A stretch of 64,000 bases of DNA, taken from assembly GCA_963965975.1 (NCBI GenBank), contig OZ014415.1, positions 5,089,001-5,153,000 of the forward strand, written 5' to 3'. This stretch comes from Xestospongia bergquistia (taxonomy: Eukaryota > Porifera > Demospongiae > Haplosclerida > Petrosiidae). A model generated the notes under the pieces. That model made no database searches. It saw only the letters and a program-made list of their open reading frames with translations, and was not told the origin of the DNA. Shown here one piece after another: positions 11,358 through 22,800 of this stretch. Each line of letters begins with the position of its first letter. Position 1 is the first letter of the stretch. The position numbers were made by a program, and so were the translations under genes.

Positions 11358-12456
11358 GAAATGTGGCACCACTATTGTGAACTGAGAATGTTCAGTTGAT
11401 GATGGATATTGCGCCATGATAATAACAACTATATAACTCCGTATATCTTATCTATAGTACACAATGAACATTGTCTGTCTGAATATACGTTTATTAATCA
11501 GTTGTAGAGAACTAGGGGGCAGGGGGATGGAGCCCCCCACTTTTGAAATTGGGGGGGGGGGGGGCTCTGCCCCCTTACTGTTTGATTTTTGTCTGTGTGA
11601 TATACAAGTATGCATGATGAATTCCACTCCTCACTAACAAACTGGGTGAAAAATAATTTGATTATTCAAACAATCAACCACCTGTATATGAATCAATGAC
11701 ATTCACGAATTGGTATGCTAAAGTTAATTGCTCAAAGAAGCTAAGTGTGAAAATAATCGTTTCACCAAAGTGTCTGGAGTGATCAAAGCTTTTGGTACAA
11801 ATATGAGTACTTATAGAGGAGAGGTCAACTGTGTTGTCACTACTGCTAAGGTATAATAATATTATTAAAGGTGCATATTGTCACATTTGAATGCAGCTTA
11901 ACAACAAATTATACTATTATGAAATCGCGAATGCCAAGGTTTAGTTGGAGTCCATATAAATGGAGACAATGATTTAACTGACATATTAGACAAGATGAGA
12001 AAAAGAGTGAGTGAGCTAGAGTGAGTGCATGAGAGAGGAGGAAAGAGCTTTAGTATGTAAGATACTGTCTTATAAAGTCTCAGTATATTGAATTAAAGAA
12101 TACTTAATAGAGCAGTTTACAACAAATACTATCGAATCAGCCACAGTCCCATTCTAGTAAACAACAACAGCACAACGTCTTGTAATGGTGGCTTTCAAAA
12201 AGCCATTTAGGAGAGCAGAGCAGGAGTAATTTTGCTGCAATCGCAGTTAACATTAAGGGTGTCTGTTGTTTCTTTTACAGGAAACACATTAAAAGAGGTA
12301 AAACAAATTTTAATTTCTCTGATATAAAGTACATTATATGCGTTATCTAATATAAAGTGCTGATGATGAGTGATTTGGTATGGTAGTCCACCTCCCAGTA
12401 GGTCAAGGCACTGCAATTCTTTGGGTACTTGTTCTTCCTAGCATAGTTGAGTACAA
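11358..12456. other. No gene recognised
   Basis: This stretch is AT-rich and contains a guanine-tract inverted repeat (listed separately) and a short purine-rich GAGTGAGTGAG-like tract near 12000-12050. The minus-strand open frame at 12207-12416 has no recognisable motif and no supporting splice context, so it is not called. Confidence 0.6.
11511..11574. other. G-rich inverted repeat with a 14-G run
   Basis: The left arm, GGGGGCAGGGGGATGGAGCCCCCC, is split here as GGGGGCAG, GGGGATG and GAGCCCCCC. It faces a right arm of fourteen G followed by CTCTGCCCCC. The arms pair through GGGGGCAG/CTGCCCCC and GAGCCCCCC/GGGGGGCTC. It could form a hairpin or a G-quadruplex. It may be the remnant of a small inverted-repeat element, but no target duplication was found. 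Confidence 0.6.
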
Positions 12457-13066
12457 TCAAACTTGATAAAATTCATGAGAGGAGTAGTTTCGAAAACCAG
12501 CTACAGTACAAAGATATGCAAGTGCATATATTACAAAAAATAATGGATTATTAGGGCAATAAGCTGATAATAAAACACACACCAGAAGTGTCCAAGAAAA
12601 AAAGCACAAGAAGATGCCAGTAACAAAGATCTTATAATATCCTGTCCACACATTAACTATCTGTCTAGATAATGAGAACAAAGAAAACTCATAAAATATT
12701 CATTATTTAAAAGTAGTATTACTGGCACTATTTGATGTCTGAGTTTGCTGTACATAGTATATCTAAAATATCTTTATAATATAATGTAGTGATACATTAG
12801 AACATCCCAGACAATTACAAAAATAGATGACTGTGAAGACAAATGACAGAAATGACTAAAGAATCTTGACTTATGACTTGTTATTTCTCAAATGTTATAC
12901 TTGAAAACAGAGAAACCTAAAAATATAAAATTCTATTTATCAACTCTTATAATTCCCAATTGTAACAATGACCTGATATGAACATAACAGACTATACACT
13001 TTAGATATATGAAGTACTTCACAGCAATACTTGGGATAAATCTGATATTCAACAGTATAATTACCA
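12457..13066 (-). CDS. Candidate 3' exons of a membrane-protein gene
   Basis: Two minus-strand segments fit together. The upstream one, 13066-12973, follows an AG and ends TATCAG before GTCATT. It reads GNYTVEYQIYPKYCCEV and SLLCSYQ. The downstream one, 12660-12457, follows TATCTAGACAG, starts in the same phase (IVNVWTGYYK) and ends with TGA. It contains two hydrophobic stretches, FVTGIFLCFFSWTLLVCVLL and LFFVIYALAYLCTVAG, likely membrane segments. The intron would be about 312 bp. I recognise no family and no 5' part. AT-rich DNA readily yields hydrophobic frames, so this is a weak call supported mainly by the matched splice phase. Confidence 0.33.
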
Positions 13067-13310
13067 CTAGTTATATGTACAGATTGCAATTGCAAATTTA
13101 TTTTTACTGAAAATAAGCGTAACCTATTGCTTTTACTAATTCTAGCTATATCACCTTCACTTTCGTAATACATTAGTAATTAATAGTATTATATGTAGAT
13201 ATTTTTCATAACTATGCAACCTGTATACACTGTATTTAAAATTAAATCAATTTGCAATGAATTATCTTTTACAGTTTTGTTACATAATTTATATGTATAG
13301 CAGGCATGGG

Positions 13311-13782
13311 ATCAAATACATTGAATAGTATTTAAATACAAATACAAATACTCTCAAAACATGAAATACAATATACAAATACAAATACTTCTAGCAGGAA
13401 TGTATTTCAAATACAAATACAAATACTTTGAAAAGTATTTAAATGCTTTCCAAATACTTCTTTATACTATCCCAGCAGGAAAATCCCCATTATTTGCTTT
13501 ACATATAATGAACTAATCATTACAAATTATTGATAATCTCTTCAAATGTTTTGTCAGTTAGGCAACATTGATCAGGGCAGGAAAAACTTTTCCTACTATG
13601 CTGAATAGTCTTTCCACAGAAACAAACAATTTAAAAAGGAGTATTTAAAGATTTCATGAAGTATTTCAAATACAAATACAAATACTTCCTGTTTCAAAAT
13701 TTCAAAATACAAATACAAATACTCAAAAAAAGTATTTAAATACAGCTAAATACAAATACTCATATATTTGACCCCAAGCCTG
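13311..13782 (-). mobile_element. Non-autonomous hAT element, 472 bp
   Basis: The terminal inverted repeats are CAGGCATGGGATCAAATA and, on the opposite strand, CAGGCTTGGGGTCAAATA. They are flanked by an exact 8-bp target-site duplication ATGTATAG (13303-13310 and 13783-13790). An 8-bp duplication with CAG-type ends is the hAT hallmark. Subterminal regions are packed with AAATACAAATAC repeats in both orientations, as in hAT elements where transposase binds subterminal motifs. The interior keeps a remnant of transposase (listed separately), so it is an internally deleted derivative of an autonomous copy. Confidence 0.9.
13520..13620 (-). pseudogene. hAT transposase C-terminal dimerisation-domain remnant
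   Basis: The minus strand reads SVERLFSIVGKVFP. After a frame change near 13575 it reads DQCCLTDKTFEEIINNL and then a stop. This matches the conserved end of hAT transposases (hAT C-terminal dimerisation region, pattern ERLFS-x-A/V-G and L-T/S-D-K). Only about 33 residues survive and a frameshift separates the two pieces, so it is not functional. It supplies independent proof of the superfamily of the surrounding 472-bp element. Confidence 0.85.
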
Positions 13783-13790
13783 ATGTATAG

Positions 13791-14823
13791 TATATAATAA
13801 TGGATCACATATGATCTGTTTTGTAATAATGAACCACTTCTGTCAACCTGTTTCTATATGAGATACAACTATTTGAGACTCATGCAAGGTATTTGTGTGT
13901 AATTTAGTCTATCTTTAAATCTATAACCACATTTTCTTTGAATCATTTAAGTGTTAATTAAGTGTGTGTAAGCCTGCCTCATTCCTGATTTCTGTAATAG
14001 TTCTTATCTTTGTTCATTGTCCTTCCATTTAGTTTGATCTTTGTTCTTTATTCAATTTCAGATAAATACCTGATTTTGTTTGTTCCTGACTGTATCAATT
14101 TCGTTTAAATACAACTTCTACTTAAACTTAGTTGTGACGAGAACAGAGCTGCATATTCAACTGCAGTCTTGCCATAGAACTATACAAAAACTTTCAACAG
14201 TTACTAGTGACACTGATAGTCTAAAAGGCTATATAGAAAAGATTCTCCATATTTTCAAATGTAATGTCAAAGTTTATGTCACAAAGAGTGTGACATAATT
14301 CTTTTACAACTTACTAAAGTGTATTGTATAGGCTTATTTAACTAAACTCACCATTGCCACTTTCTTATTTGTAGAATTTATTTTTTCAAGAGATTAGAAG
14401 TATTTGATAAGGTGCTATTTTTGCACATTACGAACGTTTTAGCGCTATATTCAATATTCTCCAGTAAAAATGGTACTTTTATTTGGCTAATGGTTGATTA
14501 AGGCATTACAAACATTTGTTGATCATTTGTCTTTTGTGCATATTGCTAAAAATAGAGAAAAGGGAGCTTCATTACTGTATTGTCAAAATAACTTAAATCC
14601 CAACTTATGTATTGTTAGTACTCATCAATAGACCTGATTTAATAACATTATTTAATATATTTGGGTTGATGTAGCCAGCATTTTACCATGACTGTTTGAT
14701 TTTATAGAGATAAGGTGAGCTTGTATTCACTTCTTAACTTTTTTCTGGAGCAGAAGAAATTCCTCCCATGGGATTTCCATGTGATCCTGTAATGTGTTTT
14801 AATGCTTAGTGATTTTTCTGTTA
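13791..14823. other. No gene recognised
   Basis: AT-rich intergenic or intronic sequence. The plus-strand 72-codon open frame at 14080-14298 has no motif and ordinary AT-rich composition. It follows a TTTCAG by about 20 bases, which is not enough to call an exon. Confidence 0.55.
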
Positions 14824-15155
14824 GTAGGTATATTGTGTAGTGGTTGCTAGTCGATAAACTGTAGACGTTGTTAGTAGATAGACTATAGAGGTTGCTAGTA
14901 AGTAGGCTACATTGTAGAGGTTGCTAGTAGATAGACTGTATAGGCTGCTAGTGGTTATGTATACATTGCCTGCAGAAGTCTCTTGTAAGTAGACTGTAGT
15001 GGTTGCTAGTAGAAAATTTGTTGAGGCTTTTAGTAGAAAGACTGTAGAAGTTGCTAGTAGGTAGGTTTATAAAGGCAAGTAGTAGATAGACTTTAGAAAC
15101 TGCTATAGTAGATGGACTGTAGAGGTTGCCAGTAGATAGATTGTAAATGTAGAGG
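14824..15155 (+). repeat. Degenerate minisatellite, unit about 25-30 bp
   Basis: Roughly a dozen diverged copies of a unit close to GTAGAGGTTGCTAGTAGATA followed by GACT, with variable length. The minus-strand open frames across it carry a repetitive NLYSLST-like pattern that simply reflects the tandem repeat. Confidence 0.8.
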
Positions 15156-16362
15156 AACCATAAGCTTAGACGTTGATTCAGGAAAGTTAGAAAGAAATGT
15201 GGTTGTAAAATCCACAGTGGCCATAATATTTGTGCCAATAGCGGCAATACTGTGTTCATGATATTTGATATACACATACAATACAGGTAGAAGTTACACA
15301 TATCTTATTGTCTTGTAATTTTTATGTTTTACTGAAGAATGAAGTGTTCTGATATAATTACATTTTCTTAACTACAGTAATTGATCAATAAATGTATAGG
15401 GTTGATTTTGCTAAAGATAAATGTCTTCATGATTTTGGTATAAAATTAAATCAGGAGATAACATAAATTGTCGGAGTCCTGGTTGCAGTAAAACTAGAGT
15501 ATAGAGACAAAAAATGTTACTCCAGAAAAAAAATTTGAGAGAGAATCAATTCTTTGAAGGAATTAAGAATGTTGAGTGTTGGGGAATTATCAAATAGATA
15601 TTTTTTGAAAGTGTAGTCTAGTAAGAATAATACTATAATATATATCATTCCACCTGGCATGTTTGCATCTTATAACTAGGTAGTACTAAATTTGCTTTGA
15701 ATTATTTTTATGTACATACACATGTATTGCATATGTTAGCTTTGCATCATATTCTGCAACAATTTGTAATCTTGTGAAGACTTTGACAAGTACTATCTAG
15801 AAAGGCCATCTTCAATTGTAAAGATTATTTGGGATGGTGCTATTGGAATTGGGTAATTGACTTTGAACACACAAAGACCATAGCTGATCAAATATACATG
15901 AAAAGCACATACTTCTGCTATGAAAAACTTTCAAAATTAACTTAAATTAGGTGGCACAAATTCATTCATTTTAAAGGACTTTAAGATAAATTTTAAAATA
16001 ATATATTTATGTACATAAAGATTCCAGGAGCTACACGAGTGACATCTCAACTTCAATTATATGTATAGCTTTCTTAGAAATAGGCACAGTAAAGAGATGT
16101 TTACATGGAGATAAAATAAATTTGTCTATACCAGCTGTAAGACAAATGCTCTATATTAAGGGTACTACCCTCTCCTCTTGCTAGATTTGTTAAGATGAAG
16201 ATAAAATATAAAGAACGGGTCAAATCATGAAAAAGAAATAAATAAAATTCAAATTTAACTTTTCTAAATTCCTTTTAAATTTTAACAAAATCCCAAACAA
16301 CGTTGTTGCCTTAAACACAGATTTGACAAGAAAACGATATTTATTAATTGCTATCCTTGGGC
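15156..16362. other. No gene recognised
   Basis: AT-rich sequence with scattered stops in all frames. No tRNA-like, repeat or element structure was seen. Confidence 0.55.
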
Positions 16363-16370
16363 CTTGGCTG

Positions 16371-17180
16371 CATAGGCGTATTTAGACCCGGGCCAGCACG
16401 GGCTTTGCCCGGGTAAACTTGGCCAGACCAAAATTAATTACATTTTTTCAAAGATAAATTTATTGCTTTTATTTACACAAAAAGATTAACCACTAACACA
16501 TGCCATGTATGACTTCACAGTTAGCAATTAGCACCTCTTTTATGAACTGTGATCTGAGTCAGACTGAGTGCCAATATGAAAAGACTCTTGTAGACTTGGG
16601 CCTCTAGTAATAGTAGCAGTAGTGGTGTAGGCTGGTCCATCAAAAAAATCATACAATGTTCCAGAGAGTGAGGAATATGACACTGGAAATGACAGCAATG
16701 AAGAAATTGACAGAGAAATTAGAGGATTATTCTTTCTACTTTTCTTGTACTCTGCAGACACAGATGGTGATGGTATTGATCTACAGATTCATAGGGTATA
16801 GGTAATGATTTATCCACAATACCAGGAGTTAACGTAAATGTACATGTTGGTGATGTAGCATCAACCTCAAGCCGAGAGTAGATGGTCCTGCAGACATAGC
16901 TAAAGATAAATCCGAAAAGCCTATTCAACCAGTCGGCATTGATTTTCCACTTTCTGTTTTAGTCGATTGTTTAAACCTAGATGGTACCAAGCAACAGTAG
17001 GTTTTCTAGTATAGCAATCCAAATGATGCATTCATTCAGAACGGGTTCAGGGACAGGAAACATACCTTGTTTTTGGTTGAGTAAAAGTTTAAAATTGTTA
17101 ATAACTATTAATAACTACTAATTCATAATGATGAATAATTAATAAGCCCTAGTACTTTTAGAGACCTAGATACGCCTATG
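16371..17180. mobile_element. hAT-type element, 810 bp, 8-bp TSD
   Basis: The ends are CATAGGCGTATTTAG and, inverted, CATAGGCGTATCTAG. The element is flanked by the exact 8-bp duplication CTTGGCTG (16363-16370 and 17181-17188). The near-perfect termini and duplication mark a relatively young or well-preserved insertion. The interior carries two overlapping minus-strand open frames (16540-16761 and 16719-16928) with low-complexity Ser/Thr-rich text and no transposase motif I can name. They may be the remnant of a transposase N-terminal region or unrelated filler. A GC-rich inverted segment CCCGGGCCAGCACGGGC lies next to the left end. Confidence 0.87.
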
Positions 17181-17296
17181 CTTGGCTGATTTTGTACTGT
17201 CCAGGAGTTTGTCCCTGCTCACCCACTCTATTGACATTCCTCAGGTACTAGAAAACCACGCCTTATTAAATATTTGTGGTTTCAAGTGTTTTGATA

Positions 17297-17400
17297 GGGT
17301 GGAGCTGCAGTTGCTGTATACGGAAAACTTACAACAACATTGTATATAGGGTGGAGCTGCAGATACGGAAAACTTACAACATTGTGTGTAGACAGAACAT
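17297..17400 (+). repeat. 52-bp direct duplication
   Basis: GGGTGGAGCTGCAG and ATACGGAAAACTTACAAC recur 52 bp apart with one small deletion in the second copy. It is a local tandem duplication in otherwise unremarkable sequence from 17189 to 17812. Confidence 0.7.
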
Positions 17401-17812
17401 TCTTTCGATTTAGCTAATATATTATAAATGATAGCTAATTAAATCCTTTCTAAACAGTTTGTTTACTAATTTTTTTAAAAATCACTTTTCATATTTTCTT
17501 TAAAAAAATTTTTTTAGCATAACCTTGTTAGTATAAACAATAATCAAGAAACTAGCACTGCAGTTACTGGTCTCCAGGAACGTTTGTCCTTAATTTCTTA
17601 CACTAGATTGTTTTGCATACAAATTTAAAAAACATTAGGCTATTATAAACATTTACATGAATTTTATTACCGAGTTTAAAATAGTGACAAGCTTCACATT
17701 CTTATTTGCAAATATAAAATCATAATGACTTGCAATATACAAGGTGACAACATCATTCAATGTGACTTCTTAATATACATCATTACAATGGTTCACAAAA
17801 AATGGACTCAAT

Positions 17813-18107
17813 AGCCAGCAATAAAGGGAAATGTACTAAAATGAACAAATGGCCTTGTTGCTGGGTGGGAAAGACACACCCATATCAAAACAACTGACGA
17901 TAGTATTTGTACTAACCTGACACACTTGAATATCATATCGTCGTTCACATTCAAAGTCTCAAAAGCCAGCAATAAGAGGAAATGTACTAAAAAATGAACA
18001 AATGGCCTTATTGCTGGGTGGGAAAGACACACCCATATCAAAACAACTGACAATAGTATTTGTACTAACCTGACACACTTGAATATCATATCGTCGTTCA
18101 CATTCAT
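17813..18107. repeat. 151-bp tandem duplication
   Basis: Two copies start at AGCCAGCAATAA (17813 and 17964) and stay near-identical through ATCATATCGTCGTTCACATT. Differences are few. The minus strand of both copies contains the same short exon-like string (see 18070-18130), so the duplication may have copied an exon with part of its intron. Confidence 0.9.
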
Positions 18108-18130
18108 AGCACTGGAGTTGTGCTTTAGAC
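18070..18130 (-). other. Exon candidate with LQCYECE motif
   Basis: On the minus strand a 61-bp segment lies between TTGTTAG and GTTAGT. It can be read as SKAQLQCYECERRYDIQVCQ, ending at CAG. The 3' part (GAATGTGAACGACGATATG to the CAG and donor) is repeated in the neighbouring 151-bp copy. Cysteine spacing is suggestive of a small disulphide or zinc-binding module but is too short to assign. Confidence 0.22.
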
Positions 18131-18277
18131 CTAACAAGGCTTTTGAAAATCAAACCAGCAACCTATGTAGGATAAACTGTGTCCTCCAGTTATTGCATGT
18201 AACACCCCTGGCAAAACATCTGTGTGGAAATTAGAAACCCCAAACTTTGTTGAAGCATTGATGAATTATTTTAATAG

Positions 18278-19754
18278 GTATACCACAAGCAGAATTAACA
18301 CCAGTACAGAAAGAATACTTAAACATTGAGTGTGCAGTAGAAGATAACGTTGTTAATTCACAGATGATAACAGTACTCATTTATTTCTAGGCAATATGAT
18401 ATAATATATGTAATTTAATAGACATTGATGACATCAACACACATAGATTTTGGTGGCCAGAATGATGTAATAGAAGGAATAGAATTACTTGATGATCCCT
18501 TACTGTTCAATCAATGGAGGTAATAGAGATTTAAGAAATATACAACTGTAATCAAGTAAGATGTTTGTCTAATTAACAGAAACTGTTTAATATGTATACA
18601 ATCACTGAGAAACAATGTCCTATATGCAAGGAGGTCTGTTATAGTGTGTGTCGTTTATATTAACAATTAGATAGATGTTGGAGAAGAGTACACAAAAATA
18701 CTACTAATTTCAGTAGTGGACATAAAGAAGACCGCATATCAGAATTGTGGTGGAAGAAAATATCTTGTTAATCAGATGAATCATCCCATCATTTGTAAGC
18801 TGTTTATTGTGGACAATAATGTCATAATAAAGCCTACAATGCATACCTTGCAATGAACGTCTAATGACTGTTAGCACAAAAGTTGCTTCATTACCTGATG
18901 TACAGATAATAGGCATTTCTCGAAACACACATTCAAGTAAAAAATCAAACAAGCCATTGTTGCTACAAGAGTAAGATGCAGGCAATGTAATCCATCTGAT
19001 ATTATATCTGATAGGTCAATTACAATTGAAAGTACTACCAGACATGATTACACCTCAAGAACGTACAGATTACTTGGAATAGCTGTTAGTACTGATGACA
19101 ATGAAAGTATCCTTTTAATCTTGCTTCCATTTAGGTTCATCATGGACATCCATCCAACATCTGTAGATACAGGTCACTGTAAGTTATTATACAGCTATAA
19201 GATACCTACATTAAAACAAACACAATAGACACTGCATTAGTGAAAACACCAGGTGGAGAATGGATTGAATATGATGACAATAATGTAAATACTAACTACG
19301 ATTACAACAGAAATATAGATTACATTTCAGTGAGTAAAGATAATGAAAACAATGCATCATTATGATTACCTCTTAGAGAAATGTATGTCTAGCTATATAC
19401 AAGTCTGATGAGTCTGAGGTTAGCATGCAATTATTGTATATCACATAATACATATTGTAATTCATTTTGCTAACGATAGACTGTATTAAAAGTGATTGAT
19501 TGTCCACCAATTTTAACATGGAGCGAAGTCAGTCTGTTGTTAAAATGTGCATACTTTACTGTTCTAATATTTCTATCAGAGTCCACTTGTTGTTGTTAAT
19601 GAAGACAAGGAAATAGTAAGTGCATTGCTAGCAAAGAATTTATTCTATATATTTGAATAAAGGACTGGAAAGAGATTAAGGCACCATACAATACTTTACA
19701 GCCAGGAGTGTGGCTAACTGCAAAAGCAAACAGTGTATATATTATGTATAAATA

Positions 19755-19834
<80 letters not shown>

Positions 19835-22800
19835 CAGTATATATAATAGTATATACTTGTGTAGGTGATAATGAATTACTTAATATTGTTAGCAAAAGAT
19901 GTAAGTCAAATCATTTTACATGCACGTCACAGAAATTGTTAAAACAAGAGAAACATAGCCATTGTCAACTCCACATTCCTTCCATTATTAAGAGCAAGAG
20001 GCTTTAGTGGTGTTATAAAATATGTAAGGCTTTTACAATTTTAACAAAGTATGAAAAGTAATAAATTATAGGGCAAAAATCTGTTAGAGAAAGACATGAT
20101 CATATTTTCTATTCATTGTCCACAACATTGGATTCTCATCGTCAGTGCCTTAATCAACACAATATATGTTTGGGATACATTACATAGGTTGTTGATGTAA
20201 ATGATAAGGTCATATATGAAGTTGATTCATATCATAATAGTCGGCCTCATTTAATAAATAGCATATGGTAAGAAATTATTACATAAGATAACATTTAAAA
20301 AAAACATAGGCTATATTTGTGTACATTGTCAAAGTTTAAACTATCCGTTAGTAAGTGGAGATACTATCATTCCAAAGTACATTACACATCCGCAAATGTA
20401 CTTTTATGGTACTTATATACACACAGATGTGCAACAGTGGACACATGCCATGACATCTACAGAAATGTATATATATGTAAGGTATGTGAAAAGCATAGCT
20501 AAGATTTAACATTTACATTAGTCAATTAAACTTAACAGTATGTGGCAAGTTATCTCAGATTATCATATGATGAGGATGATTTTGAGGTAGAGACTGTTTA
20601 TTACATGTTGACATTATTTTTAAAAAATAGCTGACAACTTACAAGAAATGGATCCTTAAAATTAGGTATGCTGTTCATGAAATGAGTACACTCATTATAC
20701 ATTAATACATTGCCTGTTAATATCTAGCTGTTCAGTAGCAGAAGTGCATATGGAAAATGTTCCACCAGATTATATAGAAACCATCAAAACTTATGTCAAC
20801 TCAGGTACATAATAAATTACATAAATACTGAGTGATTATAATTTCAATCTTTGGTAACTTTAGGCTGGGATGGAGACAATGAAGTTAATTATATAATGGA
20901 TCGTAAGCATACTGTTCTATAAATTCTATGTTGTGATTGATATTTAGTAGAAGATTTAGAGGACAATGACATACTACTTCCATCATTTACATCTGAACCA
21001 GTAATAGATAAGGATGATATATTTTGTACTGAACAAAAATGGGGCAAGGAATTTTACCTTAAAAGTTATCCAAACTTCAGACGTGACAAATCAGATCAGT
21101 ATGTTTTTCATATTATGTGAATACTATAGATAATATTCTATCATTGTATCAGTGACTGCATATTTACAAGAGGGTTCATTAGAACAACAATCAAAGCAAA
21201 TGAAGTGTGTTTACAAATATCATATAAAATTCATGTTTTTATGATACAAAATAGAACACAATCAGACAACTATTAACCCTTTGACGCACGCGGATGCAAA
21301 ATTGCATCCACCCGGGCGGTTCGAACTCGGGCGCGGATGCAAATTTGCATCCACCACTATGAACACGTCTCAAGCAACTTATTCTTTTGTAAAACGCGAA
21401 CTAAACTTGTCAAAGCATCATTACTGTATTCTATCTAACTGGCCATTGCTCAATCTAACAGAAGAAACGAGCGCTTACCCCCTCATCCTGAGTTTTTTAA
21501 CGAGTACATGGATGGTATTCCTAGCGAGGATTAGGATGATGATTTGATGGCTACGTGGACAATCCTTTAATCCTCAATGATGGAGAGGCAGCAGAACTAT
21601 TCCATTAGACATAATCCTGTACCAGATGATACTATTTTGTAAGCATTAGCCCCACCTAATTAAGATAATGAGCATTCCATCAGCCACAATATTGCTGATA
21701 CTGATGCAGGCAACACCAGCTCCCTCCATTCCATTCCATTCGTCTATCCCATGCACTCACTTCCTACTAAGCCTACACCTACTTTAGTTCAAAAGTTATC
21801 AGAAACTACACCTATCAGTGCTGTTACTCCTGAGCAACTACTTATAGGTCCTATCAATCCTTGTCATCAACAACGAGACCAAACACCTCCTACTTGTAAA
21901 CCTGATAGGTACTTATATAATACATGGTTTTTACACAGAAATTGTAAAAAATAATAATCTTTTATAGTACAAGCATTTACTGCTGTACCAGGCATCACTG
22001 ATAACATCATGTGCACACTATTGGCGTTTTTTCAATCAGTTCTTTACTTCTGAAGTGAAAGATCGCATTTATACTGCGACAGTCTGATTTGATGAACAAG
22101 AGCTTGCATCATCTGAGGAATACCTGGATATGCATCGTCATGCATGTGGTAATGAGTGGAGAAGAAACCCTATGGACAGAAGTGAAGTCAATCCTTTCTT
22201 GGCAATCATTATAACAATGGGTGTTATTGGTTATCCAACTTTGAGGTAATTATATAAAAAGGCTAATTTAATTGTATTCATCTCTGGTAATTAATTCATT
22301 GTCTGGTAATAATGTTCATTGTATTTTAATAATATTATAAATCATCACCAATGAATACTGTTATCAAAGAATATAAATATGAAAGCTTTATTATAAAGTA
22401 CAGCTTTATTAGCTAATTAAGCGACTATGAATTTTATTAGCTCTTTTCTAAAAAAAACTTTAGGCATTTGTAATTAGAAATACATATAGTACAAATAATT
22501 AGATCTTACTGGAGTACGAAGTGGCCATTTTACAATGAGTCACTCACAGCAATTATGTCTGTTAGAAGATTCGAGTTATTAATGAAGTACTTTCATTTAA
22601 ATGATTCAACCAAAATGCGAGAACGAGGTAGCACCAACTACGATAAGTTGTACAAGATTCATCCTCTACCTGACCTTATCATTACAGCGTTTAAATGAGC
22701 CTACACACCAGAAAAAATATATCAGTGGACGAGAGTATTATAGGATTCATAGGGACGCTTAGTTGGATTCAATATATGGCAAAAAGGCCTACTAAGGGGG

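Noticed and set aside
14948..15301. 117-codon minus-strand open frame
   Set aside because: It reads through a degenerate minisatellite and its peptide periodicity mirrors the DNA repeat. No other support.
19596..19895. 99-codon minus-strand open frame with a Tyr-Ile run
   Set aside because: Produced by the (TA)n microsatellite in an intron.
20317..20502. 61-codon frame over the exon at 20310-20476
   Set aside because: A different frame of the same segment (SLNYPLVSGDTIIPKYITH) joins in phase to the next exon at 20539, whereas this frame meets a stop there.
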